NCBI GenBank assembly: GCA_937920255.1
Contig: CALDSL010000415.1
Span: 1-14,078 of the forward strand
Origin: an uncultured Anaerolineaceae bacterium
GTDB lineage: Bacteria > Chloroflexota > Anaerolineae > Anaerolineales > Anaerolineaceae
Direction: 5' to 3'
Length of the DNA: 14,078 nt
This document shows positions 7,225 through 13,878 of the stretch, in pieces. Position 1 is the stretch's first letter. Each line of letters starts with the position of its first letter. The notes below the pieces were generated by a model. It saw only the letters and a program-made list of their open reading frames with translations. It was not told the origin of the DNA and searched no databases. A program made the position numbers and the translations under genes.

Positions 7225-9546
7225 ATGGTACCGCGTCATCAAAGTCCAAGGGATATAGATCGGCGATCACATGCGCCGTATAACTTCATTCCCCTACCGG
7301 ATAAGGTTGTTCCGGCGCAAGATCTGCCAGATCAGAATACCTATGCCCCGGATCGGAAGAGCGGCATGATCGTGTGCACGCTGGAGACCAAAACGCCGCT
7401 GTACACGCGCGGCGCGCTCAGGCCCGATTTTTATAAGCGGTTTGAGCAGGTGCGGCTGGACAAGCTGGAAACCAATGCCGACATCCGGGCTTACGCGGCC
7501 TTCTTCCGCTACGACGAGAACGGTGATCCGGTCATCAGCGGCAGTTCGCTGCGCGGCATGGTTCGCTCGTTGTGCGAAATTCTGTCGCATGGCAAGGTGC
7601 AGTGGGTGACGGACAAGAAGCTGATCTACCGCGCGGTGGGGGCTGTTTCCTCGGTGGGTGACTACTACCGTGAGCGATTCTTTGGTAAGAGCAAGATTGA
7701 ACACCAAAATGGAAAACAGGTGACGAAAATCGAATATCCGGCGGCGTGGGTACGCGGCGGCTACCTGTGCAAAGTTGGATCTGACTGGTATATCCAGCCT
7801 GCGGTGCAAGATCAGTATCATAACAGCTTTATCCACGTAAATTATGATGACTGCGTTTCTGCTGGTTTGCATGGACGCGTGAACTATGATGCAAACGGTA
7901 AGCTGGATAAGACTTCCACTTATGGGCCAAAGATCATCAATGTAGAGGTTAAGCCTGCGCAGCGTAAATGGATAGGGGCAAAAGCATACGGTCCGCGAAA
8001 CCATGAAGTCTTTCTGGATTTCTGCCTGGCTATGGCGACAGGAATTCGAAAAAGTGGCGAGACGGAAGAAAACGGCTGGCAAAAAGGTGTACTGGTACTT
8101 TCGCATCATTTCGGTGAGCGAGTCTATAAAAATCCCAAGCATCGCAACATCGTCATTTACTTGCCAGATGAGAAAATTCCGAAAGATCAGTGGCTGCCGG
8201 TCAGCGATGAACAAATGGCTCTACTGCGTGATGAAAACGATCTGCCGCGTAATGACAAACAAAAACCGCGATTGGGCTGGCTGGATGACAAAAGCCCGGT
8301 AATGTACATGGTGGATGAAGCGGAGAAGGTCGTGTTTCTCGGTCCGACGAAAATGTTCCGTTTGCCATACAAGCACACCGCTCTGGATTACGTTCCCAAA
8401 GAACTGCGCGACGACCGGATGATCGACCTGCCCGAAGCGGTATTTGGTTTTGTGCGCGAAACCGCGCCGGCCAAAAATGAGACGGACGAGCAAGCCAAGC
8501 AGCGCGCGTACGCCGGGCGGGTGTTCTTCGGCGACGCCAGGCTGAAACAACCTGTGCAGCAGCAGCCGTTGATGCTGCCGGCGGTGCTTTCCTCGCCCAA
8601 GCCCACCTCTTTCCAGCATTACCTGGTGCAGCAGGCACTGAATGATACGCCGCAAACAAAGGGGAAGGATCTGTTACATTATGATACCAATCCCGGTGAT
8701 ACCGCCATCCGCGGCACGAAGCAGTACTGGCACCATAACACCCCCCTCCCGGCCCACATGCTCGATGAAAAGGCCGAAGATCTCGATCCCAGGAGTGATA
8801 TAAACAAAGATGATCGCAAGTCGCGTACCATCATCCGCCCGGTAGGGAAGGGCGCAGATTTTGAATTTTGTATCCGGTTTGAAAATCTGACGGACGAAGA
8901 ACTGGGTATGCTGCTCTGGGCGCTGGAATTCCCGGCAGCCGCCCCGGCGAGAGTGGAGTATTGCCACCGTTTAGGGATGGCCAAGCCACTGGGGTTGGGC
9001 AGCGCGAAGATCACCCCGCACTTATACGTCGAGAAGCGTGGCATGCGTTATGCCAGTCTCATAGAAGAAAAAGATCAGCAAATGGTGTGGAGCGCCACAC
9101 AGCCGGATGAAGATACGGATCGCAAGCACTACACGGATCGCTTTGAAGCTTATGTGATGCAGGCTCTGGGAAAAGGGGAGAAAGCATTTATAGAGGAAGC
9201 GCGTATCCAGGACCTGCTAATTATGCTGCGCTTCCCCGGCCCGGCCCGTGAGGATGTCCGATATGCTACGATGGAAGATGAAGATTTTAAACAACGTATG
9301 GTACTTCCTCTGCCGAGTGAGGTTATACAGGGTGGCGGAGGCAACCCGAGGCAAGGTGGTGGAGGTGGTGGCGGCCAACCCCGTCAGGGTGGTGGAGGAA
9401 ACCCAGGGCGGGGCAGCGGTGGCGGTGGTGGCCAGCCCCGTCAGGATGGCGGGGGAGAACAGCCTCGTCCGGGTGGCTCGAAGGATTCCGGCCGGCTTCG
9501 CTCAGGAGATTTTCTGGAAGAATTGAAACGACGTCAAGGTGGCTGA
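7225..9546 (+). CDS. TIGR03986-type large RAMP (Cas7 with insertion), Gly-rich tail
   Basis: A 773-residue RAMP that starts with APYNFIPLPDKVV (residues 17-29), the hallmark of the TIGR03986 CRISPR family, followed by a RAMP segment with ISGSSLRGMVRS. This family corresponds to the Cas7-insertion subunit at the distal end of III-Dv complexes. The long middle part departs from the Cas7 core. A late conserved block (LGMAKPLGLGSAKI) resembles the C-terminal RAMP Gly loop. Residues of about 703-752 form an odd low-complexity tail of GGGG runs broken by NPRQ, QPRQ and GRGS, ending in a charged helix-like segment. AGGAGG lies immediately upstream of the ATG. Parts of the middle look less GC-rich than cas10. 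Confidence 0.85.
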   Translation: MVPRHQSPRDIDRRSHAPYNFIPLPDKVVPAQDLPDQNTYAPDRKSGMIVCTLETKTPLYTRGALRPDFYKRFEQVRLDKLETNADIRAYAAFFRYDENGDPVISGSSLRGMVRSLCEILSHGKVQWVTDKKLIYRAVGAVSSVGDYYRERFFGKSKIEHQNGKQVTKIEYPAAWVRGGYLCKVGSDWYIQPAVQDQYHNSFIHVNYDDCVSAGLHGRVNYDANGKLDKTSTYGPKIINVEVKPAQRKWIGAKAYGPRNHEVFLDFCLAMATGIRKSGETEENGWQKGVLVLSHHFGERVYKNPKHRNIVIYLPDEKIPKDQWLPVSDEQMALLRDENDLPRNDKQKPRLGWLDDKSPVMYMVDEAEKVVFLGPTKMFRLPYKHTALDYVPKELRDDRMIDLPEAVFGFVRETAPAKNETDEQAKQRAYAGRVFFGDARLKQPVQQQPLMLPAVLSSPKPTSFQHYLVQQALNDTPQTKGKDLLHYDTNPGDTAIRGTKQYWHHNTPLPAHMLDEKAEDLDPRSDINKDDRKSRTIIRPVGKGADFEFCIRFENLTDEELGMLLWALEFPAAAPARVEYCHRLGMAKPLGLGSAKITPHLYVEKRGMRYASLIEEKDQQMVWSATQPDEDTDRKHYTDRFEAYVMQALGKGEKAFIEEARIQDLLIMLRFPGPAREDVRYATMEDEDFKQRMVLPLPSEVIQGGGGNPRQGGGGGGGQPRQGGGGNPGRGSGGGGGQPRQDGGGEQPRPGGSKDSGRLRSGDFLEELKRRQGG
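9331..9483 (+). repeat. Glycine-rich coding repeats in the large RAMP tail
   Basis: Imperfect in-frame repeats encode alternating GGGG blocks and short Pro/Arg/Gln linkers (NPRQ, QPRQ, GRGS). Repetition at DNA level (GGTGGCGGAGG-like and CCCCGTCAGG-like units) suggests growth by slippage or unequal recombination. The protein segment should be disordered and RNA-binding or linker-like. Confidence 0.75.
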
Positions 9547-9585
9547 TCGGAAGGAAGTAGCTAAAGAAACGCTATTTATGGTGGT

Positions 9586-9612
9586 GAGGGGCGATGATAA
9601 GCTTCGCCCCTC
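9586..9612 (+). promoter_or_regulatory. Hairpin between effector genes and the CARF gene
   Basis: GAGGGGCGA (9586-9594) is a perfect inverted repeat of TCGCCCCTC (9604-9612) with a 9-nt loop. It lies in the only sizeable gap (96 nt) of the gene cluster. The downstream CGAAAAATC is not T-rich, so this is not a standard intrinsic terminator. It may be an RNA-processing or attenuation structure that lowers expression of the downstream module. Confidence 0.45.
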
Positions 9613-9642
9613 CGAAAAATCTGCCTGAAGTGGAGGTGGGGA

Positions 9643-10416
9643 ATGACACATTTCTTTATCACCGTGGGCACTTCGCAACTGGAGAATGAATATCTCCGCA
9701 AGAAGGAACTTACTGCTGATCAACTGGAAACGATTGATGATCTCATTCGCGGGGTATCCAGAAACGAAGCCAGAGACAGTGACAGTGCGAACCGGATGCT
9801 ACAAGAAAAACTTGTCAAAGGTTGGCAGTATCCTGCTCAGACTGGCTATTTGTTTGACATCAATGAGGGCAACCCATTTGGCGCGGAAATCACAACACTG
9901 TGGGCTCTGCTTCACAAACAGGGGAAGCCATTTGCGGTTCAAGGCGAGGATTATTTCTTTCTCCTGACATCCGGCACCATGCCCGGAAGACTGGCAGGGC
10001 AGGTATTGTGCGATTTTCTTATGAATACTTGGAATGTGCCAAACCAACGAGTCCGTAACAATTATGAGATATCATCGTTGAAAGACAATCCCAGGACGGA
10101 GGACGACGCAAAAGAGGCGCTTTTTAATTTCGCGAAGACGCTCTCAACCGCCTTGGAGCATTCGGCACAGATTGCTTCTCTTCACAAACCCGCGCGGCAG
10201 TTCATAATGTCCGGCGGTTTCAAGTCTCTGATCCCCGTGCTGGATTGGTTTTCACTTGCGTACCAGATCTCTCTGAACTATTTATTCGAGAAATCCGAGC
10301 ATCCCGTTCGCGATTTGCTCCTGGAGCCTTTAGAAATTAACGTGAGAGGATCGATTCGGGATTTGATCCAGAATAAATATCCTGGTATACAGCTACCTCC
10401 ACTCGATCGCTTTTAA
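9643..10416 (+). CDS. Stand-alone CARF-domain protein (possible cOA sensor or Crn1-like ring nuclease)
   Basis: A 257-residue soluble protein with CARF hallmarks of the APE2256/TIGR02619 type. The first strand FFITVGTSQL has Ser11 after VGT. Residues 107-118 (LLTSGTMPGRLA) resemble the second conserved strand and turn, and SGGFK at 190-194 matches the GGFK motif with its Lys. In the archaeal ring nuclease Sso2081 (Crn1), as I recall, a Ser at this early position and the GGFK Lys are needed for cA4 cleavage, so both key residues seem conserved. I see no HEPN RxxxxH, nuclease motif, HTH or membrane helix. It would bind cyclic oligoadenylate made by Cas10 and either degrade it or signal to a partner. 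GGAGG precedes the ATG, and the membrane-protein gene follows after 20 nt. Lower GC than cas10 or cas6. Confidence 0.72.
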   Translation: MTHFFITVGTSQLENEYLRKKELTADQLETIDDLIRGVSRNEARDSDSANRMLQEKLVKGWQYPAQTGYLFDINEGNPFGAEITTLWALLHKQGKPFAVQGEDYFFLLTSGTMPGRLAGQVLCDFLMNTWNVPNQRVRNNYEISSLKDNPRTEDDAKEALFNFAKTLSTALEHSAQIASLHKPARQFIMSGGFKSLIPVLDWFSLAYQISLNYLFEKSEHPVRDLLLEPLEINVRGSIRDLIQNKYPGIQLPPLDRF

Positions 10417-10436
10417 TCGGCAGGAAAGGCGGCGGA

Positions 10437-12401
10437 ATGGCCGATGGCGCAAAAGTCATACAATGGGAGATCGTATTCGAGCCCTTCGAGAAAGGACGTG
10501 TTTTTTGCCGCGTGCAGCCGATGCAAGACCGGCAGCCCGACACGACTGCATCGGGTAGCGATGCCAAGAGCGGCGGCGCTGGTTTAGCCCACCCGGGCAC
10601 CTCAGACCTTGATGCGATTTTGCTCCTGCCAGAGATTCCCATTGATATCCATCAATATGATGTGTTCTTAGGCGTAGTAAACGGTAATTATACATACCGC
10701 CACAATTCCATAAATGGGCTGACCCAGACTTTGTGTTCTCATTTAACCAGTTTAACCTACGCAAAAAATCAGAAACTGATCAGTTGGTTTCGTGACGAGA
10801 ATTTTGCATTGCAAGAGTCGCCCGTATGGCTCGATTTGTCCAGAGTCAGTGAAGGCTACAGTGGCTCGTCGATGCAGGTAGAAGAAACGCAGGCTCGTTT
10901 TGCTATTTCCTATGTATTCTGGAAAGGCATTCTCGAATTTCTCCGCTCTGAAGAAAACTGGCGCAGGCTGAACGCACGCTTCATGTACCTGGTGGCCGCA
11001 TGGCAATGGTTTTACCTGGCGCGGTTTCTCGCCGGCCGACATTACCGGCAGTTGATGGAAAGCGGCGGTCAGCAGAGTTATCTCACACCCTCTTGGGCGA
11101 ACAACGAGCTGGTACAGGCTACGCGTCTTCTTCAGACGATGCTGCGTGATCCGGAATATGCGAATGCCAGACGTTTGTTGTATTATCATTTAAAACTGAA
11201 ACTACAAGACCAGCAGCAAGATGTTAACGAAAAATCGCTGAAAATAGTGTGGTTTGGTCGGAAATCTTCCAAGCTCACTCGACCACGAAATCCGCAAACC
11301 AAAGATTCGGTTATATCTGACGCGCAAAATATTCGGGTGTCAGTTACACCGGATGAGCAACTCCTGTTGAGCATGGTAATTGTTCAAGAACCGGCAGCGC
11401 AGATTATTGTAGATCAGTCTGTACAAACATCGGATTATCTTTGTGGAGATCGCGAAGTATATGATCCGGCAATTATTGGAAAAACGATCCCTTGGGAAAC
11501 CGGCAGTGTGATACAAAATGGTTGGGTGGGAGATGGTTTTCGCTGGAAAGGCCTCACCGTTCACCCGGTTTTTGCCACCGATCGCGGCTGGCAGGTGAAG
11601 GAGTTTGTGCGCCAGTTGATCGCGAACGTGATGCTGCCGCACTACCAGTTGTTTGACGCGCTGCGCATGTCGTACCTGCTGCGACGCGCACCTGAGCAGG
11701 TTGGTAGAGCACGGGACAAAATGAGTTTCGCCAATCTGGTCACGTCCCTGTTTGCCGGATTGATATTCTTGCTGGTGGGCATCCCGCTGATCTCGCTCAT
11801 CCCGGGTATGCCGGCGTTGGAGGCATGGCCGGCCAACCTTCCATATATTGCCCTGTCGTGGACTACGTTGATTACGGCGGCTGTGTTCCTTGGCATGCAT
11901 CTTGACGGCAGCGTGGCGCACTACCTGCTACTGCCGCGCCTGCTGGGCGGCATGATGGTGGGCTACCTGGCGCTGGCGTTGCAGGGCGAGTCATTCCTGT
12001 TGAAGAATACTGTGTTTTCATCATCTGATCCGGTCTTGGGTTGGGTGCTCGCGGCTATCATCCTCATCGGCACGTTATGGATCGGTTTTACGTACTTAAA
12101 ATTCGAATGCCTCTCCATCATTCATGATAACCGTATCTCCACCATCCGCGCAGCGGTCCTGTTGTTTACGTCCCTGATCGCCTCTGCCCTGATTGGGCTG
12201 TTTGTGGTCGGCTTAACTACCGCCATGGAAAAGGGTGATAACCGTGAAATCCATCAACTTTTGTGGATGATCGGTCCGGCCGGCGTCATCGACCTGCGAC
12301 AGTATCTTGTGTTTGTTCCGTTGGCCATGCTCACCGGCTTCGTATCCCAGTTTATATTCGAGGACAAAGCCATCACCGCCTCCATTTGGGAAGATAAATA
12401 A
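10437..12401 (+). CDS. Unrecognised multi-pass membrane protein next to the CARF gene
   Basis: A 654-residue protein I do not recognise. Residues 1-428 look soluble, with no signal peptide and no motif I can name. The C-terminal part has about six hydrophobic segments, near 434-457, 468-489, 496-515, 532-554, 573-597 and 620-641. Between segments 4 and 5 lies a polar loop (KFECLSIIHDNRISTIR). The layout, a large N-terminal soluble region followed by a membrane bundle, suggests a regulated membrane effector or channel-like protein. It lies 20 nt after the CARF gene and 9 nt before cas6, so it is transcribed with the CRISPR genes; a role as membrane-acting effector is inference. GGAAAGG precedes the ATG. 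It differs from known small CARF-TM and Csx23 proteins in size, and I see no CorA GMN motif. GC varies along it and is locally low. Confidence 0.8.
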   Translation: MADGAKVIQWEIVFEPFEKGRVFCRVQPMQDRQPDTTASGSDAKSGGAGLAHPGTSDLDAILLLPEIPIDIHQYDVFLGVVNGNYTYRHNSINGLTQTLCSHLTSLTYAKNQKLISWFRDENFALQESPVWLDLSRVSEGYSGSSMQVEETQARFAISYVFWKGILEFLRSEENWRRLNARFMYLVAAWQWFYLARFLAGRHYRQLMESGGQQSYLTPSWANNELVQATRLLQTMLRDPEYANARRLLYYHLKLKLQDQQQDVNEKSLKIVWFGRKSSKLTRPRNPQTKDSVISDAQNIRVSVTPDEQLLLSMVIVQEPAAQIIVDQSVQTSDYLCGDREVYDPAIIGKTIPWETGSVIQNGWVGDGFRWKGLTVHPVFATDRGWQVKEFVRQLIANVMLPHYQLFDALRMSYLLRRAPEQVGRARDKMSFANLVTSLFAGLIFLLVGIPLISLIPGMPALEAWPANLPYIALSWTTLITAAVFLGMHLDGSVAHYLLLPRLLGGMMVGYLALALQGESFLLKNTVFSSSDPVLGWVLAAIILIGTLWIGFTYLKFECLSIIHDNRISTIRAAVLLFTSLIASALIGLFVVGLTTAMEKGDNREIHQLLWMIGPAGVIDLRQYLVFVPLAMLTGFVSQFIFEDKAITASIWEDK

Positions 12402-12410
12402 GCCTACACC

Positions 12411-13286
12411 ATGCCCCTCTCCCTCCTCTTCCATCTCGAACCCCTCTCCACCGTCCCCGAGGCCTTCCTGGGCCGCGAGGCGCAGACGTGGTTTCTGCGC
12501 CAGGTGGAGGCGCTCGATCCGGCGCTCTCACAGGAGCTGCATGACGGCGCCAACCGCAAACCCTACACCGTATCCGACGTGATGCGCGCGCAGAAGGGCG
12601 GCTTTTTGCTGCGCATCACCGCCTTTGACGACCGCCTGGAAGATTTTGTGCTCGGCCGGCTGATCCCGGCGCTGCCGGACAGGCTGCGTCTGTGGTGGGC
12701 CGATTTTCGCATCCTGCGCGTGCTGGACACGTCATCGGGCAACCCGCTGGCGGCGCGGGTGGGGTGGGCCGATCTTGCGCAGGCGGGCGAGTTGGAAAAG
12801 ACGCGCTCGGTGTTGCTAAACTTTTTCTCGCCCACGGCGTTCCGCTCGCAGGGCGCGGATATTCCGCTGCCGCTGCCTGCGCTGCTGTTCCGCGGCTGGC
12901 TGGAGAAGTGGAACGAGTGCGCCCCTGCCGAACGGTGCATTGACCCGCGTTTTCTCGATTTCGCCGAACTGGCGGTGCAGGTGGACGCGCTGCAGAATTT
13001 GAACACGCACCGCGTGGAGTTCGCCAATGGCAAACGCGGCGGGGCCACCGGTTTTCAGGGCGCGGTGGGCATCAGCGTGCTGCCGCGCAAAAGCTGCGCC
13101 GCCTGGGCCGAAGACGCGCACAAGCCGTGGGCCGCGGATTGGGTCTCGCGCTGGGAGGCCTACCGCCGCGAGGCGCTCGCCCTGGCGCTGTTTTCTTTCT
13201 TCTGCGGCACGGGGCACCACACCGCGGCCGGGTTGGGGCAGACCCACCCCGTGCTCTCCGGCGGGCAGGGGCGCAACGGGCAATGA
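12411..13286 (+). CDS. cas6: Cas6 pre-crRNA endoribonuclease
   Basis: A 291-residue Cas6, the metal-independent RNase that cuts array transcripts within each repeat and leaves the 8-nt ATTGAAAC tag. His44 in ELHDGANRKPYTVSDV sits where the catalytic His of Cas6 is usually found. The N-terminal half contains GGFLLRIT, and the central part has SPTAF, PLPLPALLFRGWLEKWN and GGATGFQGAVG (210-220). The C-terminal Gly-rich loop GTGHHTAAGLGQT (266-278) is diagnostic. The last ten residues or so look like a non-conserved tail. No clear SD precedes the ATG, only 9 nt after the membrane-protein stop, so translation may depend on coupling. The stop overlaps the next start (ATGA). Very GC-rich. It likely processes both flanking arrays, which share one repeat. 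Confidence 0.93.
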   Translation: MPLSLLFHLEPLSTVPEAFLGREAQTWFLRQVEALDPALSQELHDGANRKPYTVSDVMRAQKGGFLLRITAFDDRLEDFVLGRLIPALPDRLRLWWADFRILRVLDTSSGNPLAARVGWADLAQAGELEKTRSVLLNFFSPTAFRSQGADIPLPLPALLFRGWLEKWNECAPAERCIDPRFLDFAELAVQVDALQNLNTHRVEFANGKRGGATGFQGAVGISVLPRKSCAAWAEDAHKPWAADWVSRWEAYRREALALALFSFFCGTGHHTAAGLGQTHPVLSGGQGRNGQ

Positions 13287-13666
13287 TCATCCTCAATTTT
13301 TCGCATCCGCTGACGCCGGCGCAGGTGGCAGACCTGGAGCGCATGGCCGGCCAGCCGGCCGAGCAGGTGCTGGACGCCCCGGCGCACTTTGACGTGGGGC
13401 AAAGTTTCGCGGCGCAGGCGCGCGCGCTGCTCGACGGCCTGCCGCTGGCGCCGGATGCGTGGCAGTCGGCGGAGACGCCCCTGCTGGTGGTGCCGCCGGC
13501 GCTGGGGGTGCTGGCGGCGGTGCTGCTGGCCGAAATGCACGGCCGCATGGGGCACTTTCCCAGCGTGGCGCGCATCCGGCCGGTGGGGGGGCCGTTCCCC
13601 GGGTACGAAGCCGCAGAGATCATCAACCTGCAGGCCGTGCGGCACCAGGCCCGGCCCAGGCGCTAG
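13283..13666 (+). CDS. csx15: Csx15 family protein (candidate cOA-binding regulator)
   Basis: A small 127-residue protein whose pattern fits Csx15 as I remember it: MIILNFSHPLTPAQ at the N-terminus, a middle segment with PLLVVPPALGVLAAVLLAE, then HGRMGHFP (86-93) and a C-terminal YEAAEIINLQAVR followed by an Arg-rich end. Csx15 occurs with type III systems and has been proposed, with Csx16 and Csx20, to belong to the cyclic-oligoadenylate regulators or ring nucleases; whether this one cleaves or only binds the messenger cannot be told. The ATG overlaps the cas6 stop by 4 nt, implying coupled translation. The hydrophobic stretch is Ala/Leu-rich but short and probably a buried helix. Around 70% GC by eye, the highest in the window. 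Confidence 0.72.
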   Translation: MIILNFSHPLTPAQVADLERMAGQPAEQVLDAPAHFDVGQSFAAQARALLDGLPLAPDAWQSAETPLLVVPPALGVLAAVLLAEMHGRMGHFPSVARIRPVGGPFPGYEAAEIINLQAVRHQARPRR

Positions 13667-13702
13667 CAGGCGCATTCCGCTCGATTCGCGCGCTGGCGCG
13701 TG

Positions 13703-13741
13703 ATTCGCCGCGCATGGCGTCGATTTGGCGCGTTGGCGAAT
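13703..13741. repeat. Inverted repeat after csx15
   Basis: ATTCGCC (13703-13709) and GGCGAAT (13735-13741) form a 7-bp dyad in GC-rich sequence just after the csx15 stop. There is no T-run after it, so it is at best a weak or Rho-assisted end of the operon. Confidence 0.3.
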
Positions 13742-13793
13742 GAGATGAACGACCATCATAAATGAGAAAATGCGCGTTTGGTCGTTCATCTCA
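13741..13793. promoter_or_regulatory. Perfect 15-bp inverted repeat in the leader of array 2
   Basis: TGAGATGAACGACCA (13741-13755) is the exact reverse complement of 13779-13793, with a 23-nt A/T-richer interval between. It lies upstream of the array promoter, in a region likely to act as leader. It could bind a dimeric regulator or adaptation factor, form a cruciform, or be the remnant of a small element. No T-run follows, so it is not an intrinsic terminator. Confidence 0.6.
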
Positions 13794-13835
13794 AAGGTGC
13801 TCGCGAAGCCGGTACAAGCGCGCGAGCGATCGTGC

Positions 13836-13841
13836 TATAAT
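13836..13841 (+). promoter_or_regulatory. Extended -10 promoter of CRISPR array 2
   Basis: TGCTATAAT (13833-13841) combines a perfect -10 hexamer with the TGn extension; the -35 region (around TACAAG, 13813-13818) is weak, as often with extended -10 promoters. Transcription would begin near 13848, about 30 nt before the first repeat and in the same direction as the repeats. A 7-bp dyad (GCTCGCG 13799-13805, CGCGAGC 13821-13827) spans the -35 region. Confidence 0.6.
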
Positions 13842-13878
13842 GAGAACGGATGCGGATAAACGCGTTTTTTGGGCGGCT

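Noticed and set aside
9586..9620. Classical intrinsic terminator after the large RAMP
   Set aside because: The stem is good but is followed by CGAAAAATC, not a T-run.
9643..10416. CARF protein as a Csm6/Csx1-type RNase
   Set aside because: No RxxxxH HEPN motif is visible, and the C-terminal part is too short for a HEPN domain.
10437..12401. Membrane protein as a CorA-type transporter found with some type III loci
   Set aside because: No GMN motif and about six hydrophobic segments instead of two.
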